A stretch of 64,000 bases of DNA from positions 62,001-126,000 of the forward strand of contig JACKFD010000003.1 of NCBI GenBank assembly GCA_020632655.1. Reading direction: 5' to 3'. This DNA is from Spirochaetaceae bacterium. Lineage in GTDB: Bacteria > Myxococcota_A > UBA9160 > UBA4427. The notes beneath the pieces are model-generated. The model was not told where the DNA came from. It did no database searches and saw nothing but the letters and a program-made list of their open reading frames with translations. A program made the position numbers and the translations under genes. This document shows positions 1-10,599 of the stretch, piece after piece. Position 1 is the stretch's first letter. Each line of letters begins with the position of its first letter.

Positions 1-231
1 CGGACTGGCGGATTCGCTTGAGGGCGGACTTGTGGTTGGCCAAGGCGGCCTCTCCTTCGTTCGTGGGCGCGGCAGCATACTCGCCGAGGGTCCCTTCGTC
101 GAGAGCGCTCGATCGCCCCGGCGGCTTGGAGCGCTCCGGGTTCGTGCCATCCCAGGGGGATTTCCTTCAGAGGCCGGATCGGCCGGCCGATACCGAGCCC
201 CGTACTCCCTCCTCCCGACAAGGAGTCCGGG
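1..231. other. Left edge, no gene assigned
   Basis: I see no convincing protein or RNA gene here. The open frames across it lack conserved motifs and look like high-GC artefacts. The only functional element I can support is the Shine-Dalgarno AAGGAG at 220-225, six bases before the TTG start of the next gene. Confidence 0.5.
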
Positions 232-2172
232 TTGGCCCGACGTCGTCTCCTCTTCGCCGCATGCTCGATCCTGCTGCTCTCAGCGGTGCTGCCCGTCGCG
301 GTCGCACCCGGCGTCGGCCGGGCCGAGGATTCGGGGGGCGTCGTCGCCGAGCCCGCTCCGCCCGCCGCCCAGGCGGATCTCGTCGCCGTCGATCCGGCCG
401 GAGATCCCTGGCTCCGCGAGCAGGGTCCGCCGGTCCCGGAGCCCGACGAGACGCCCCGCGAGCAGGTGGTCGTCGCATGGTCGGAGGCGGGGCAGGCGCT
501 GCACGCTCGGGGCAACGCGTTGCGGCGCGTGCGGCTCGAGCGTGGACTCGGTGATCTGACCGCGCCCGCCTACGCCGTGCTGGCAGCGGCGACCGAGGAG
601 GATCCCCATCTCTACTCGGGTCTCGCGCGTGAGCTCGCCCCCGGTGTGCCCGCGCTCCAGATGGCGCATGCGCGGGCGCTCTGGGAGACGGGCGACACCG
701 GTCGGGCGGTCGGGGTCGCCGGCGACCTGCTCTGGTCCCTGGCCGTCGGACTGGATCCCCAGCTCTGGCTGCTCGAGAACCTGACGACCCTGCTGCTGGT
801 GATCGCCGTCGGGGCCGCGCTCGCCTTCATCGGTCTCTCGAGCGCGCAGGCGATCCCGCATGCCGCCCACGACCTCGGTGATCTCCTCTCGACGCGGTCG
901 CCGGTCTACGCGCGATACGCGGCACTGGCGGCTCTCCTGCTCCTGCCCCTGGCGCTCGGCGAGGGCATCGTCGGTCTCACGCTCTCGCTCTTCACGGTCG
1001 GCTTCGCCTACGGCCGGGGCGCGCAGCGCAAGATGCTGGCGATGGCGGCGGTGCTCTTCGTGATCGGACTGCATCCGCTGGGTCGGCTGGTCTCGGTCGC
1101 GACCGGCTTCGTCGAGCAGGATCCGATCATGCGCAGCACGATGGCCCTGCTCGCGGGCGAGGGGACGACGGCGGACGAGGAACGCCTGGCAGCGGTCGCG
1201 GACGAGGATCCGACGGCTGCTCATGCGCTCGCCTACCAGGCACGGCGCTACGGACTCGCGAGTGCGTCGCGCGAGCGACTCGAAGCGCTGGCCGAGCGTT
1301 GGCCCGAAGACGGCGTGGTGCTCGCGAATCTGGGCAACGCGGCGATGCGGCGGGGCGAGACCGAGGTTGCGATCGACTACTACGAACGCGCCGCCCAGCG
1401 GGTCGACTCGGCCGAGCTGCTCTTCGATCTCAGTCAGGCCTATGCCTCCGCCTTCCGACTCGAGGAATACGAGAAGACCCTCGCGCGGGCCCAGCGGCTC
1501 GATGCCGAGCGGGTCGCCGCGTTGTCCAACCTGGACGATGCGAAGCTGGTGGCCGACCTCGGCTTCCCGGCCTCGTTGCTGCGGGAGCGGATCCGACGCC
1601 GCGTGCTCTCCGAGGAGACGGCCGGCGTGGTCCTGCTCGAGGCGCTCGCGCCGGGGCATCTCGGGGATCGCTGGTTCGTGACCGCGGGCGCCTTCGCCCT
1701 CGCGGCACTGCTCTGCCTGCTCTTCGCCGACCGCTACGACCACTCGAGCCTCTGCGTGCGCTGCGGTCATCGCATCTGCACGCGCTGTGAGGACACGGTC
1801 TGGAACGAGGAGATCTGCGACGACTGCCACCACCTCTTCGACGCGCCGGCGGGTACGGACCCGACGCTCCGCCGGGCGCGTCTGGAGAAGCTCTCGCGCC
1901 GGGCGAAGCGCATCGATCGGGGCGTTCTCGGACTATCCCTGCTCGTGCCCGGCGTGGCCGGCTTTGCGGCCCGCAGACCCGATTTCGCGCTCTTCGGCCT
2001 GCTCCTCTTCGGCTGGATCGCGGCCTGGATCGCCTGGCCGACGGGGGTCTTCGAGGATCCGATCCTGATGGGGCCGGTGGCGGCGCTCTGCATCGGTGTG
2101 CCCGGCGTGCTCGCCGTGGCCGCCTACCTCGCTCTCGTGGCCGCCAGCCTGATGGCGCGGCGAAGTCGTTAG
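232..2172 (+). CDS. Exported multi-pass membrane protein with TPR-like repeats and a CxxC cluster
   Basis: The 646-residue protein starts at TTG 232, supported by AAGGAG six bases upstream. It opens with a signal peptide (Arg-rich start, hydrophobic core, about residues 1-31). Several hydrophobic segments follow, near residues 182-205, 227-258 and 268-288. A helical region at about 355-430 reads like tetratricopeptide repeats (NLGNAAMRRGETEVAIDYYE). Another membrane segment precedes three CxxC pairs at about 508-532 (CVRC, CTRC, CDDC), resembling a B-box or zinc ribbon. Two or three more hydrophobic helices end the protein. TPR and zinc-ribbon modules usually bind proteins, but I do not recognise a specific function. 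The next gene begins eight bases after the stop, so the two are probably cotranscribed. Confidence 0.75.
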   Translation: MARRRLLFAACSILLLSAVLPVAVAPGVGRAEDSGGVVAEPAPPAAQADLVAVDPAGDPWLREQGPPVPEPDETPREQVVVAWSEAGQALHARGNALRRVRLERGLGDLTAPAYAVLAAATEEDPHLYSGLARELAPGVPALQMAHARALWETGDTGRAVGVAGDLLWSLAVGLDPQLWLLENLTTLLLVIAVGAALAFIGLSSAQAIPHAAHDLGDLLSTRSPVYARYAALAALLLLPLALGEGIVGLTLSLFTVGFAYGRGAQRKMLAMAAVLFVIGLHPLGRLVSVATGFVEQDPIMRSTMALLAGEGTTADEERLAAVADEDPTAAHALAYQARRYGLASASRERLEALAERWPEDGVVLANLGNAAMRRGETEVAIDYYERAAQRVDSAELLFDLSQAYASAFRLEEYEKTLARAQRLDAERVAALSNLDDAKLVADLGFPASLLRERIRRRVLSEETAGVVLLEALAPGHLGDRWFVTAGAFALAALLCLLFADRYDHSSLCVRCGHRICTRCEDTVWNEEICDDCHHLFDAPAGTDPTLRRARLEKLSRRAKRIDRGVLGLSLLVPGVAGFAARRPDFALFGLLLFGWIAAWIAWPTGVFEDPILMGPVAALCIGVPGVLAVAAYLALVAASLMARRSR

Positions 2173-2180
2173 GGGGCCGC

Positions 2181-3314
2181 ATGTCCATCGCGCTGCACGG
2201 GAACCTCCGCGACTTCGGCATCGCCGAGGTCTTCCAGCTGATCGGTCAGCAACGCAAGACGGGCACGCTCGTGGTCGGCGAAGGGGCAGGGGCCATCTTC
2301 CTCGCCTTCGACGCGGGCCACGTCGTGCGCGGCGGTCTCGTCCGACACGAGGGAGAGCCGGAGCCGCTCGGTCAGCACCTGGTCCGCGCGGGCTACGTCA
2401 CCCGGGAACAGCTCGCGGACCTCACGCGCGAGAGCGAGCGGTCGGCGCGGCCGCTCGGCGATCTCCTGCTCGCCGCCGGTCTCGTCGACGAGGACACGCT
2501 CGAAGCGGTGCGACTCCTGCTGACGAAGGAGACCGTCTTCGACGTGATGCGCCGGCGCAACGGTGACTTCCACTTCCGGGCGGAGCCCGTCGCGCATACC
2601 ACCAAGCCGGAGAACCTCCTGGGCGCCGAGCAGATCCTGATGGACGGACTGCGCATGCTCGACGAATGGCGGACCTTCTCGTCGATCGTGCCGTCGCAGG
2701 ATCTCGTCTTCCGTCGCGTGGGCGACCTGGAATCGGTGCGCGCGCTCACGCGTGGCGACTCCGAACGACTCGCCCCCGCCGAGCGGGTCATGCAGCTCGT
2801 GGACGGCCGGCTCACCGTCCGCCGCATCATCGACCTCTCGCATCTCGGCACCTTCGAGGCGACCCGCGCGCTGGCGGAGCTGCGCCAGGCCGGCCTGATC
2901 GATCTCGTCGCGGAGACGGGTCGCAAGGAGGCGCGACTCGCGGGTGCGCCGCGTCCGAGCGTCGCGCTGGGCCCGCTGCTCCGTGCGGCGCTCGCCACCG
3001 TGCTTCCGATGCTGCTCCTCGGAGGACTCGTCGCCTGGCTCGCCGGACCTCTCGGGGGCACGCGGAGCCTGCCGGGCTCGGCGATTCCCGAGCGTGCCTG
3101 GGCGGGGCTCGATACGCGTTACGAGACCCGCCTGATCCGGCAGCTCGTCGAGATCCATCGCTTCGAGACGGGATCCCATCCGGGCCGGCTCTCGGAGCTG
3201 GCCCGGGTCGCCGCCGAGCGGAGCGATTCGTTGACGCCCGAGCGGCTCGACGCCTATTATTACGCGGTTCGCGGGGGCGAAGTGATCCTGCTGGCTCCCA
3301 TGAACGATTCCTGA
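2181..3314 (+). CDS. DUF4388 (PATAN) domain protein with one membrane anchor
   Basis: The 377-residue protein begins MSIALHGNLRDFGIAEVFQL, the typical opening of the DUF4388/PATAN domain (about residues 1-110). This domain is common in deltaproteobacterial regulatory and gliding-related proteins. A second helical region follows, and a single hydrophobic segment at about 266-290 suggests anchoring with a short C-terminal tail outside. AGGGGGC lies just upstream of the ATG. It sits directly behind the TPR/Cys-cluster gene, which suggests a joint but unknown role. Family assignment is by pattern recognition; no catalytic residues are evident. Confidence 0.75.
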   Translation: MSIALHGNLRDFGIAEVFQLIGQQRKTGTLVVGEGAGAIFLAFDAGHVVRGGLVRHEGEPEPLGQHLVRAGYVTREQLADLTRESERSARPLGDLLLAAGLVDEDTLEAVRLLLTKETVFDVMRRRNGDFHFRAEPVAHTTKPENLLGAEQILMDGLRMLDEWRTFSSIVPSQDLVFRRVGDLESVRALTRGDSERLAPAERVMQLVDGRLTVRRIIDLSHLGTFEATRALAELRQAGLIDLVAETGRKEARLAGAPRPSVALGPLLRAALATVLPMLLLGGLVAWLAGPLGGTRSLPGSAIPERAWAGLDTRYETRLIRQLVEIHRFETGSHPGRLSELARVAAERSDSLTPERLDAYYYAVRGGEVILLAPMNDS

Positions 3315-3357
3315 GGCCGCTCGCGGCCCAGGCCGCCGCCCGCCGGAGGATTGCTTC

Positions 3358-4425
3358 CTGGCTCGAGAACACGCCGCGACCCGAGTCCGCGAGAGCCTGA
3401 CCTTCGACGACAACGCGAGCGCCGCGGCCCTCTACGGCGACGGCGAGCAGACCCTGCGACTGGTGGAGCGGATGCTCGGCGTGTCGATCCACGCGCGGGG
3501 CAACGAGGTGCGGCTCGAGGGCGAGGCCGATCCCGTCGCGCTGGCGCGGCGTGTCCTCGAAGAGCTCTACAAGCTGATCGAGGCGGGCAAGGGCGTGCAC
3601 ACGGCAGACGTCCGTCACGTGATCCGGATGCTCTCCGACACGCCCGAGGTCCAGCTGGCGGACGTCTACGAGAACGTGCTGCGTGGCGTGCGCGGCGTGA
3701 TCCGCGCGAAGAACCTGGCGCAGCGCAGCTACGTCGACCTGATCCGCAAGCACGACGTCACCTTCGCCGTGGGACCCGCCGGCACGGGCAAGACCTACCT
3801 CGCGATGGCGATGGCCGTCGGCGCGCTCCACCACAAGGAGATCTCGCGCATCATCCTGACGCGGCCGGCCGTCGAGGCGGGCGAGCGGCTGGGCTTCCTG
3901 CCTGGCGATCTCGCGGAGAAGGTCGATCCGTACATGCGGCCGCTCTACGACGCGCTGCGGGACATGATGGACGTCGAGAAGGCGGCGCGGCTCGTCGAGC
4001 GCGGCACGATCGAGGTCGCGCCGCTCGCGTTCATGCGCGGCCGCACGCTGAACGACTCGTTCGTGATCCTCGACGAGGCGCAGAACACGACGGGCGAGCA
4101 GATGAAGATGTTCCTCACGCGGCTGGGCGAGAACTCGAAGGCCGTGATCACGGGAGACGTCACCCAGATCGATCTGCCGTCGGGGACGGAGAGCGGCCTG
4201 ATCGAGGCGACACGGGTCCTCGACGGCGTGCGCGGGATCGGCTTCATGCGCTTCCAGCCCTCGGACGTCGTGCGTCATCCGCTCGTGCAGTCGATCATCC
4301 GCGCCTATGACCGCGCCGCCGCAGGCGCCGACCGGGCGAACGCAGGCGCCGACCGCGCCGCCGCGGGCGGGCGGGGTGCTTCGGCGCGAGCGTCGGCGGG
4401 CGAGGGCGACGGAGCGGACGGATGA
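3358..4425 (+). CDS. phoH: PhoH-like ATPase, probably starting at CTG
   Basis: PhoH-family P-loop ATPase linked to RNA metabolism and usually found beside ybeY, as here. Walker A is GPAGTGKT (about residue 139 from the CTG). Walker B is [16 protein letters not shown]. The conserved N-terminal block starting LTFDDNA lies upstream of the first GTG (3463) and of any ATG, so the real start must be earlier. The frame has a stop at 3301-3303. The only well-placed start is CTG 3358, seven bases after GGAGGA (3345-3350), giving 355 residues. A TTG at 3351 is in another frame. The C-terminus carries a short Ala/Gly/Asp repeat ([16 protein letters not shown]). The stop overlaps ybeY by ATGA. Confidence 0.9.
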   Translation: MAREHAATRVRESLTFDDNASAAALYGDGEQTLRLVERMLGVSIHARGNEVRLEGEADPVALARRVLEELYKLIEAGKGVHTADVRHVIRMLSDTPEVQLADVYENVLRGVRGVIRAKNLAQRSYVDLIRKHDVTFAVGPAGTGKTYLAMAMAVGALHHKEISRIILTRPAVEAGERLGFLPGDLAEKVDPYMRPLYDALRDMMDVEKAARLVERGTIEVAPLAFMRGRTLNDSFVILDEAQNTTGEQMKMFLTRLGENSKAVITGDVTQIDLPSGTESGLIEATRVLDGVRGIGFMRFQPSDVVRHPLVQSIIRAYDRAAAGADRANAGADRAAAGGRGASARASAGEGDGADG

Positions 4426-4865
4426 GCGTTCGGATTTCCGGGCCGCCCGAGGCGATCCGGGGATCGAGGCTCGACGCGGGGCGGCTGCGGGAGCGTGCGC
4501 GACGCGTACTCCGCGCGATCGGCCGCAGTCGCTCGGAGCTCTCGATCGCCCTGGTCGACGATGCGGAGATCGCGGCCTTGAACGGGCAGTGGCGCGGCCG
4601 CCCGCGCCCGACGGACGTGCTCTCCTTCTCGTTGGTCGAAGGGGCGTTCGCCGACCATCGGGGCGGGCTGCTCGGCGACGTCGTGATCAGCGTCGAGACC
4701 GCCGCGGCCCAGGCGGCCGATCGCCATCGCAGCCTGGACGAGGTCGTGACCCGTCTGCTGATCCACGGCGTGCTCCACCTGATCGGCCACGACCACGAGG
4801 ACGACGACGACGCGCGGCGGATGCAGCGCGAGGAGCGGCGTGTGTGGCGGGCGCTCGACGCATGA
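4422..4865 (+). CDS. ybeY: Endoribonuclease YbeY
   Basis: YbeY is a zinc-dependent endoribonuclease for 16S rRNA 3' maturation and ribosome quality control. The 147-residue length is normal. The metal-binding motif HGVLHLIGHDH supplies H115, H119 and H125 (H-x3-H-x5-H), and the conserved block PTDVLSF precedes it. Start and stop both overlap neighbours by four bases (ATGA at 4422 and at 4862), so phoH, ybeY and lnt are likely translated as a coupled set. This phoH-ybeY-lnt order is widespread in proteobacteria. Confidence 0.95.
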   Translation: MSVRISGPPEAIRGSRLDAGRLRERARRVLRAIGRSRSELSIALVDDAEIAALNGQWRGRPRPTDVLSFSLVEGAFADHRGGLLGDVVISVETAAAQAADRHRSLDEVVTRLLIHGVLHLIGHDHEDDDDARRMQREERRVWRALDA

Positions 4866-6601
4866 TGGACGGGTCGCCCCCGGCGAGCGCTCGAGGCCGG
4901 ACGGACGCTTCGTCCGAAGCGGATCGCGGGGCGACGGACGCGTCGCGTCGCGCGCGACGTGTGGCCCTCGCGCTCTTCGGGGCCGCGACGCTGCTGGCCT
5001 TCCCGCACGAGCTGCCGTGGGGCGGGCGGGTCGATGGCGGACTCGTCTTCGGATGGCTGGTGCCGGCGGCCCTGGTGGTCGGCGTCGCGGGGCTCGATGC
5101 CCGTCGCGCCGCCCGTGTCGCCTTCGTTGCGAGCGCGATCGCGCACGCGCTCCTCTTCCACTGGTTCGCGATCGTGACCGTCGTCTACGGCGGCATGCCT
5201 GCTTGGCTCGGCGGACTCGCACCGGTCGTGCCCGCACTCTACGTGGCGCCCTTCACCGCACTCTTCGCGTGGACCTGGGTCGCGGCCGCACGGGACTCGC
5301 GGGCGCCCGTCTGGCTCGGGGCCGCACTCTGGGTCGCGATCGACTGGCTGCGCGGCCACTTCCTCGGCGGCTTTCCCTGGGCGACGCTCGGCTACGCGCT
5401 GCACGCGGACGTGCCGCTGCTCGGCCTGGCGCGCTGGGGCGGGGTGTACGCGCTGTCCTTCGTGGCGGCGGCGACCGGGATCGCGCTCGCGCGGGTCTGG
5501 CTCGCGCGGGGCGAAGACCCGGATCCCGGCGGCGGGACCGCGTCGCGCGGGCACTCCGGCGCGATCGCCCGGCTCGTCGGGGTCGGCGCGCTCCTGGCCA
5601 TCGCGCACGGCATGGGATGGGGCCTCGCGAGGCCGGTCGGGGACGCGTCGGCCGACGATGCGCCGGCGCCGGCCCGTATCCGGGTGGCCGCGATCCAGGG
5701 CAACATCGAGCAGGGGCGGAAGTGGGACGCCGAGTGGCGCGGCCAGATCCTGGCTTCCTATCTGCGCCTGAGCGAGGCGGCCGCGCGGGACGGGGTCGAC
5801 TGGATCGTCTGGCCGGAGACCGCGGTGCCCGGGCTGATCGAGCACGACCCGGGGCTGCGTGCGCGCCTCGCGGAGCTGGCGCGGCGCCACGGCGCGACCC
5901 TCGTGCTCGGTGGCATGGGGCTCGATCTCGGGCCCGACGGCCGCCCGACGGCCTACTACGACAGCGCCTTCGTCGTCGATCCTGGCGGCGTCGTGCGCGA
6001 TCGCTACGACAAGACCCACCTCGTGCCCTTCGGCGAGTACGTGCCCTTGCGCGCGCTGCTCGGGCACCTCTTCCACTCCCTGGCGACGGGTCTGTCCGCG
6101 ACGGACGTGACGCCGGGGGAGCGACCGCGGGCGCTGACGCTGTCGGCGGGGCGCGACGCCTTCGGGCTGCGGGTCGGCGTGCCGATCTGCTACGAGCTGC
6201 TCTTTCCGGATCTGGTGCGACGTTTTGCGGCCGACGGCGCGGGTGTGCTGCTCGCGATCACGAACGATGCCTGGTACGGTCGGACCGGCGCCCCCCATCA
6301 GTTCCTGGCGATGACGGCGCTCCGCTCGGCCGAGACGGGGCGATGGACCGTCCGCGCGGCGAATACCGGCATCTCGGCGATCATCGACGACCGGGGGCGG
6401 GTGCGCGCGCGGACGGGGCTCTTCGAAGAGGGAGTGGTGGTCGGAGAAGTGCCCGTCGCGACCGGGGAGCCCGCGACCTTCTACGCGCGGAACGGAGACG
6501 TCTTCGCCGGCCTCTGCGTGGTGGTCGCGGTCGGCGCCGTGGGTCGTGCGGCGTGGTCCCGACGGCGGGGGCGCGGCGATCGCCACGGATCGGAAGATTG
6601 A
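4862..6601 (+). CDS. lnt: Apolipoprotein N-acyltransferase
   Basis: Lnt adds the third acyl chain to lipoproteins in the inner membrane, making them competent for Lol export; lolC-like and lolD lie just downstream. The N-terminal half holds multiple membrane helices. A nitrilase-like domain starts near residue 273. The catalytic triad is visible as E319 (WPETAVPG), K384 (DRYDKTHLVPFGEY) and C443 (GVPICYELLFPD). I chose ATG 4862 because it overlaps the ybeY stop as ATGA and gives 579 residues; the frame is open further upstream but encodes nothing recognisable. An acidic, polar stretch of about 35 residues precedes the first helix. Confidence 0.95.
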   Translation: MMDGSPPASARGRTDASSEADRGATDASRRARRVALALFGAATLLAFPHELPWGGRVDGGLVFGWLVPAALVVGVAGLDARRAARVAFVASAIAHALLFHWFAIVTVVYGGMPAWLGGLAPVVPALYVAPFTALFAWTWVAAARDSRAPVWLGAALWVAIDWLRGHFLGGFPWATLGYALHADVPLLGLARWGGVYALSFVAAATGIALARVWLARGEDPDPGGGTASRGHSGAIARLVGVGALLAIAHGMGWGLARPVGDASADDAPAPARIRVAAIQGNIEQGRKWDAEWRGQILASYLRLSEAAARDGVDWIVWPETAVPGLIEHDPGLRARLAELARRHGATLVLGGMGLDLGPDGRPTAYYDSAFVVDPGGVVRDRYDKTHLVPFGEYVPLRALLGHLFHSLATGLSATDVTPGERPRALTLSAGRDAFGLRVGVPICYELLFPDLVRRFAADGAGVLLAITNDAWYGRTGAPHQFLAMTALRSAETGRWTVRAANTGISAIIDDRGRVRARTGLFEEGVVVGEVPVATGEPATFYARNGDVFAGLCVVVAVGAVGRAAWSRRRGRGDRHGSED

Positions 6602-6664
6602 CGAGGCGCCGGAGCGGGGCGTGGGCGCTTGCCGCCCCCGCGGCCGGGGAGGGGAACCGAGAGG

Positions 6665-7862
6665 ATGAGCGCGGGCAAGGACGAACGAAGGACGGGCGAG
6701 CGCGGCGGTGAGAAGGCCCGCCGGCTCGACATGGCCGAGCTGGCCGAGCGCGTGCGCGAGCTGCGAACGCGTTTCGGCGAGTTCCGGGGGCGTCTTTGAC
6801 GTAGCGGGCCTGCGACGCCAGCTCGAGGAGCTCGAGGGCGAGATGGCGCGCCCGGATCTCTGGGACGACCCCGAGGCCGCGCAGGACGTCGGTCGCCGCA
6901 AGAACGCCGTGGAACGGGAGCTCGCCCTGCACGATCGGGTCGAGTCCGGGCTCGAGGACGCGGACGTGCTGCTCGAGCTCGCCGAGGAGGCGGAGGACGC
7001 CGAGACCCTCGCCGAGGTCGCGGAGAAATGCGACGAGGTCGAGGGCGTGCTCGAGGACGCCGAGCTCCAGCAGCTCCTGGGCGGCGAGTACGACGCCTCG
7101 AATGCGCTGCTCTCGATCAACGCGGGGGCTGGCGGGACCGACGCCTGCGACTGGGCCGAGATGCTGCTGCGCATGTACCTGCGCTGGGCCGAAAGGCACG
7201 ACTACAAGACCGAGATCGTCGACATCCAGGCGGGCGAGGAGGCGGGCATCCGCGGCGTCACCCTTCGTGTCGAGGGCGAGTACGCCTACGGCTACCTGAA
7301 CTCGGAGCAGGGCGTCCATCGTCTCGTGCGCATTTCGCCCTTCGACGCGAACGCCCGCCGCCATACGGCCTTCGCCAGCGTGACCGCCGTGCCCGAGATC
7401 GACGACTCGATCGAGATCGAGATCGACGAGAAGGACCTGCGGGTCGACACCTATCGTTCGAGCGGCGCCGGTGGCCAGCACGTGAACAAGACCGACTCGG
7501 CCGTGCGCCTGACGCACCTGCCGACCGGGATCGTGGCGGCCTGCCAGATGGAGCGCTCGCAGCACAAGAACCGGGCGATGGCGATGAAGATGCTGCGGGC
7601 GAAGCTCTTCGAGCGCGAGCGTCGGCTGCAGGAGGAGAAGCTCGCCGAGCTCACGGGCGAGAAGCGCGAGATCGGCTTCGGCAGCCAGATCCGCTCCTAT
7701 ACCCTGCATCCGCAGCAACGCGCCAAGGACCATCGGACCGATCTCGAGATCGGCAACGTCGAGGGTGTGCTCGACGGCGATCTCGACGCCTTCATCCGGG
7801 CGACGCTGCTCGCACAGGGCGGGTCGCTGCGTGCGCGCGGCGACGCGCGCACGGGGGCCTAG
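6665..7862 (+). CDS. prfB: Peptide chain release factor 2, programmed +1 frameshift
   Basis: RF2 terminates translation at UGA and UAA. The gene is in two frames: codons from ATG 6665 run to CTT 6794-6796, the in-frame TGA at 6797-6799 is bypassed by skipping T6797, and reading resumes at GAC 6798. The joined product is about 398 residues. The stop-codon recognition tripeptide SPF is at about 224-226 and the peptidyl-hydrolysis motif GGQ at 269-271. The shift site has the same codon layout as the E. coli autoregulatory site, so RF2 should limit its own synthesis. An alternative start at ATG 6731 would leave 22 codons before the shift and give 376 residues, closer to the usual size, but its Shine-Dalgarno is poor. 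This is not a pseudogene. Confidence 0.93.
6785..6800 (+). promoter_or_regulatory. prfB: prfB +1 frameshift signal
   Basis: The site reads CGG GGG CGT CTT TGA C in the upstream frame. It combines an internal Shine-Dalgarno-like G-run, one intervening codon, the slippery CTT, and a TGA followed by C. E. coli prfB has AGG GGG TAT CTT TGA C with the same spacing. When RF2 is scarce the ribosome pauses at TGA and shifts +1 to GAC. Confidence 0.95.
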
Positions 7863-7868
7863 CGCGGG

Positions 7869-9852
7869 ATGGAGGGACTCCTCGAACGCGGACTCGCGGC
7901 GGCGAGCGCGGCCGGCGGCGGGCTGGCCGTCGTCTTCATCGTGACGCTGGCCGCCGGCATCCTGGCCATGACACTCGTCTACGTCGGCTCGGCGCTGCTG
8001 GTGCTCGACCGCTTCGCACGGGTGGCGCGGGGCTGGGTCCTTCCGATCGGGGCCGGGCTCTTCGTCGCGTTCGGCGTGGCGCTGCTGCTGACCGTCGAGA
8101 GCCTGCCCTCGGACTCGGTCTTCACCTGGGACGAGTGGCGTGCGTTCTTCGCGGGTCGGCTGCTGTCCTCGGGCATCGCCTGTGGCGTGTTCCTGCTCGG
8201 CGTGCGACTCGCGATGCGCTTCCTCTCGCAGGCCGCGCTCGGTCGCGTGTTCACGGGGATCGCGGCCCTCGCGACCGGCCTCGAGCTCGCCGCCACGGGC
8301 CACCGCTCGCTCGCGCCCACCACCTGCGGCGTCGCGCTGGCGATCGCCGTCGTCGCTGCGGCGATCGGGCGTCGGAGCGGGGTGGGTGGGGTCTTCCCGG
8401 CGCTCGCCTGGACGGTGGCCCTCGCGCTCGTCCCCGGTGCCCTCGCGGCCCTCGCGCTCCCGCCGGACGGGCTCGCCCCCGCCTTCGGGATCGGCTCGGG
8501 TCTGCTCGGGCTGCTCTTCGGCGCCGTCGTCCTCGGGCTCGTGCCCCTCGCGATCGCGGGCTTCCTCGCCATGCGCCGCTCGGTCGAGTGGTTCATCGCG
8601 ACCCGCTACCTGGTCGCCAAGCGCCGCCAGGTCTTCATCTCCGCGATCACGGCGATCTGCGTCGGCGGCATCGCCGCCGGTGTCTGGCTGATCATCGTCG
8701 TGCTCTCCGTCATGAACGGCTTCGAGCAGACCTGGCGCGAGGAGATCCTCGGCAACCGCGCGCACTTCACGGTGCACAGCAGCTTCGGACCCTTCACGGA
8801 CTACGACGAGATCCTCGCCCGGGTCCGCGCCGTGCCGGGCGTCGAGGCCGCGAGTCCCTATCTCGACGCGGACGGGATGGTCCGCGGCAGCCAGGGACAG
8901 ATCTCGAGCGTGCGCCTGCGCGGCGTCGACCCGGCGAGCGTCGGTCGCGTGACCGATCTCGAGAACGACCTGCGGCCGCTGCCGGGCGAGGAACGCGCCG
9001 ACCTCGTCGCTCGATTCGCCTCGGTCGCGGATCCCGAGTCGGCGCCGGGCATCGTGATCGGTGGGCACCTCTCGACGAGCATGGGGCTCGGGGTCGGCGA
9101 CTCGATGCTCCTGATCTCGCCCTTCGGCGGCCCGCCGACCCCCCTCGGTCCCGGCCCGCGGCTCAAGCGCTTCACGGTCGTGGGCGTCTTCGAGTCGAGC
9201 TTCTACCAATACGACGAGGCCTTCACCTACACGACGCTCGAGGCGGCGCGCGACTTCCGCAAGACGGGTCCCGTCGTCGACGGCATCGAGGCGCGCACGA
9301 CCGATCACTACCGCTCGGCGATCGTGGGCCGCGAGGTGGAGAACGTCCTGGGCTACCCCTTCTACTCGCGCGACTGGAAGGAGGTCTTCCCGGCCTTCTT
9401 CCAGGCGCTCAAGACCGAACGCGTGATGATGTTCCTGCTGCTCACGATGATCATGGTCGTGGCGGCCTTCGTGATCGTCGCGACCCTCGTGATGATGATC
9501 ATGGAGAAGTCGAGCGACATCGCGATCCTGAAGGCGATGGGCGCGGAGGACGCGATGATCGAGCGGATCTTCGCGCTCGAGGGGACGCTGATCGGGCTGG
9601 TGGGCACGGCGCTCGGCGTCGCCGCCGGGATCGCCGTGACCGGACAGCTCTCCTGGATCCAGGACATGATCGAGCGGGTGACTGGAATCGATACGCTCCC
9701 GGCGAGCGTCTACCAGTTCTCCGAGCTGCCCTCGAAGGTCGAGCCCGTGCAGGTGATCGGCGTGGCGGCGATCGCGATGATCCTCTCGCTCGGGGCGACG
9801 CTCCTGCCGAGCCGGCAGGGCGCGCGGATCGATCCGGCCGCGGGGCTGCGGC

Positions 9853-9860
<8 letters not shown>
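7869..9860 (+). CDS. lolC: LolC/LolE-type lipoprotein-releasing permease with N-terminal membrane extension
   Basis: Inner-membrane permease that, with LolD, extracts mature lipoproteins. The family core begins near residue 235 (FIATRYLVAKRRQVFISAIT), with the hallmark VLSVMNGFEQTW, a periplasmic domain and three C-terminal helices. Standard LolC/E proteins are about 400-415 residues; this one is 663. The extra 230 N-terminal residues are mostly hydrophobic segments. They are continuous in frame from ATG 7869, seven bases after the prfB stop, so they look like a genuine extension rather than a mis-called start, although an internal start near 8571 cannot be excluded. Only one LolC/E gene is present, suggesting a homodimeric (LolF-like) transporter with lolD, which it overlaps. 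Confidence 0.88.

Positions 9861-10599
<739 letters not shown>

Noticed and set aside
3463..3465. GTG 3463 as the phoH start
   Set aside because: It would cut off the conserved N-terminal block beginning LTFDDNA, and a better Shine-Dalgarno/start pair lies upstream.
6797..6799. In-frame TGA in prfB as a disabling mutation
   Set aside because: It sits in a textbook programmed frameshift context (CTT TGA C with an upstream G-run).
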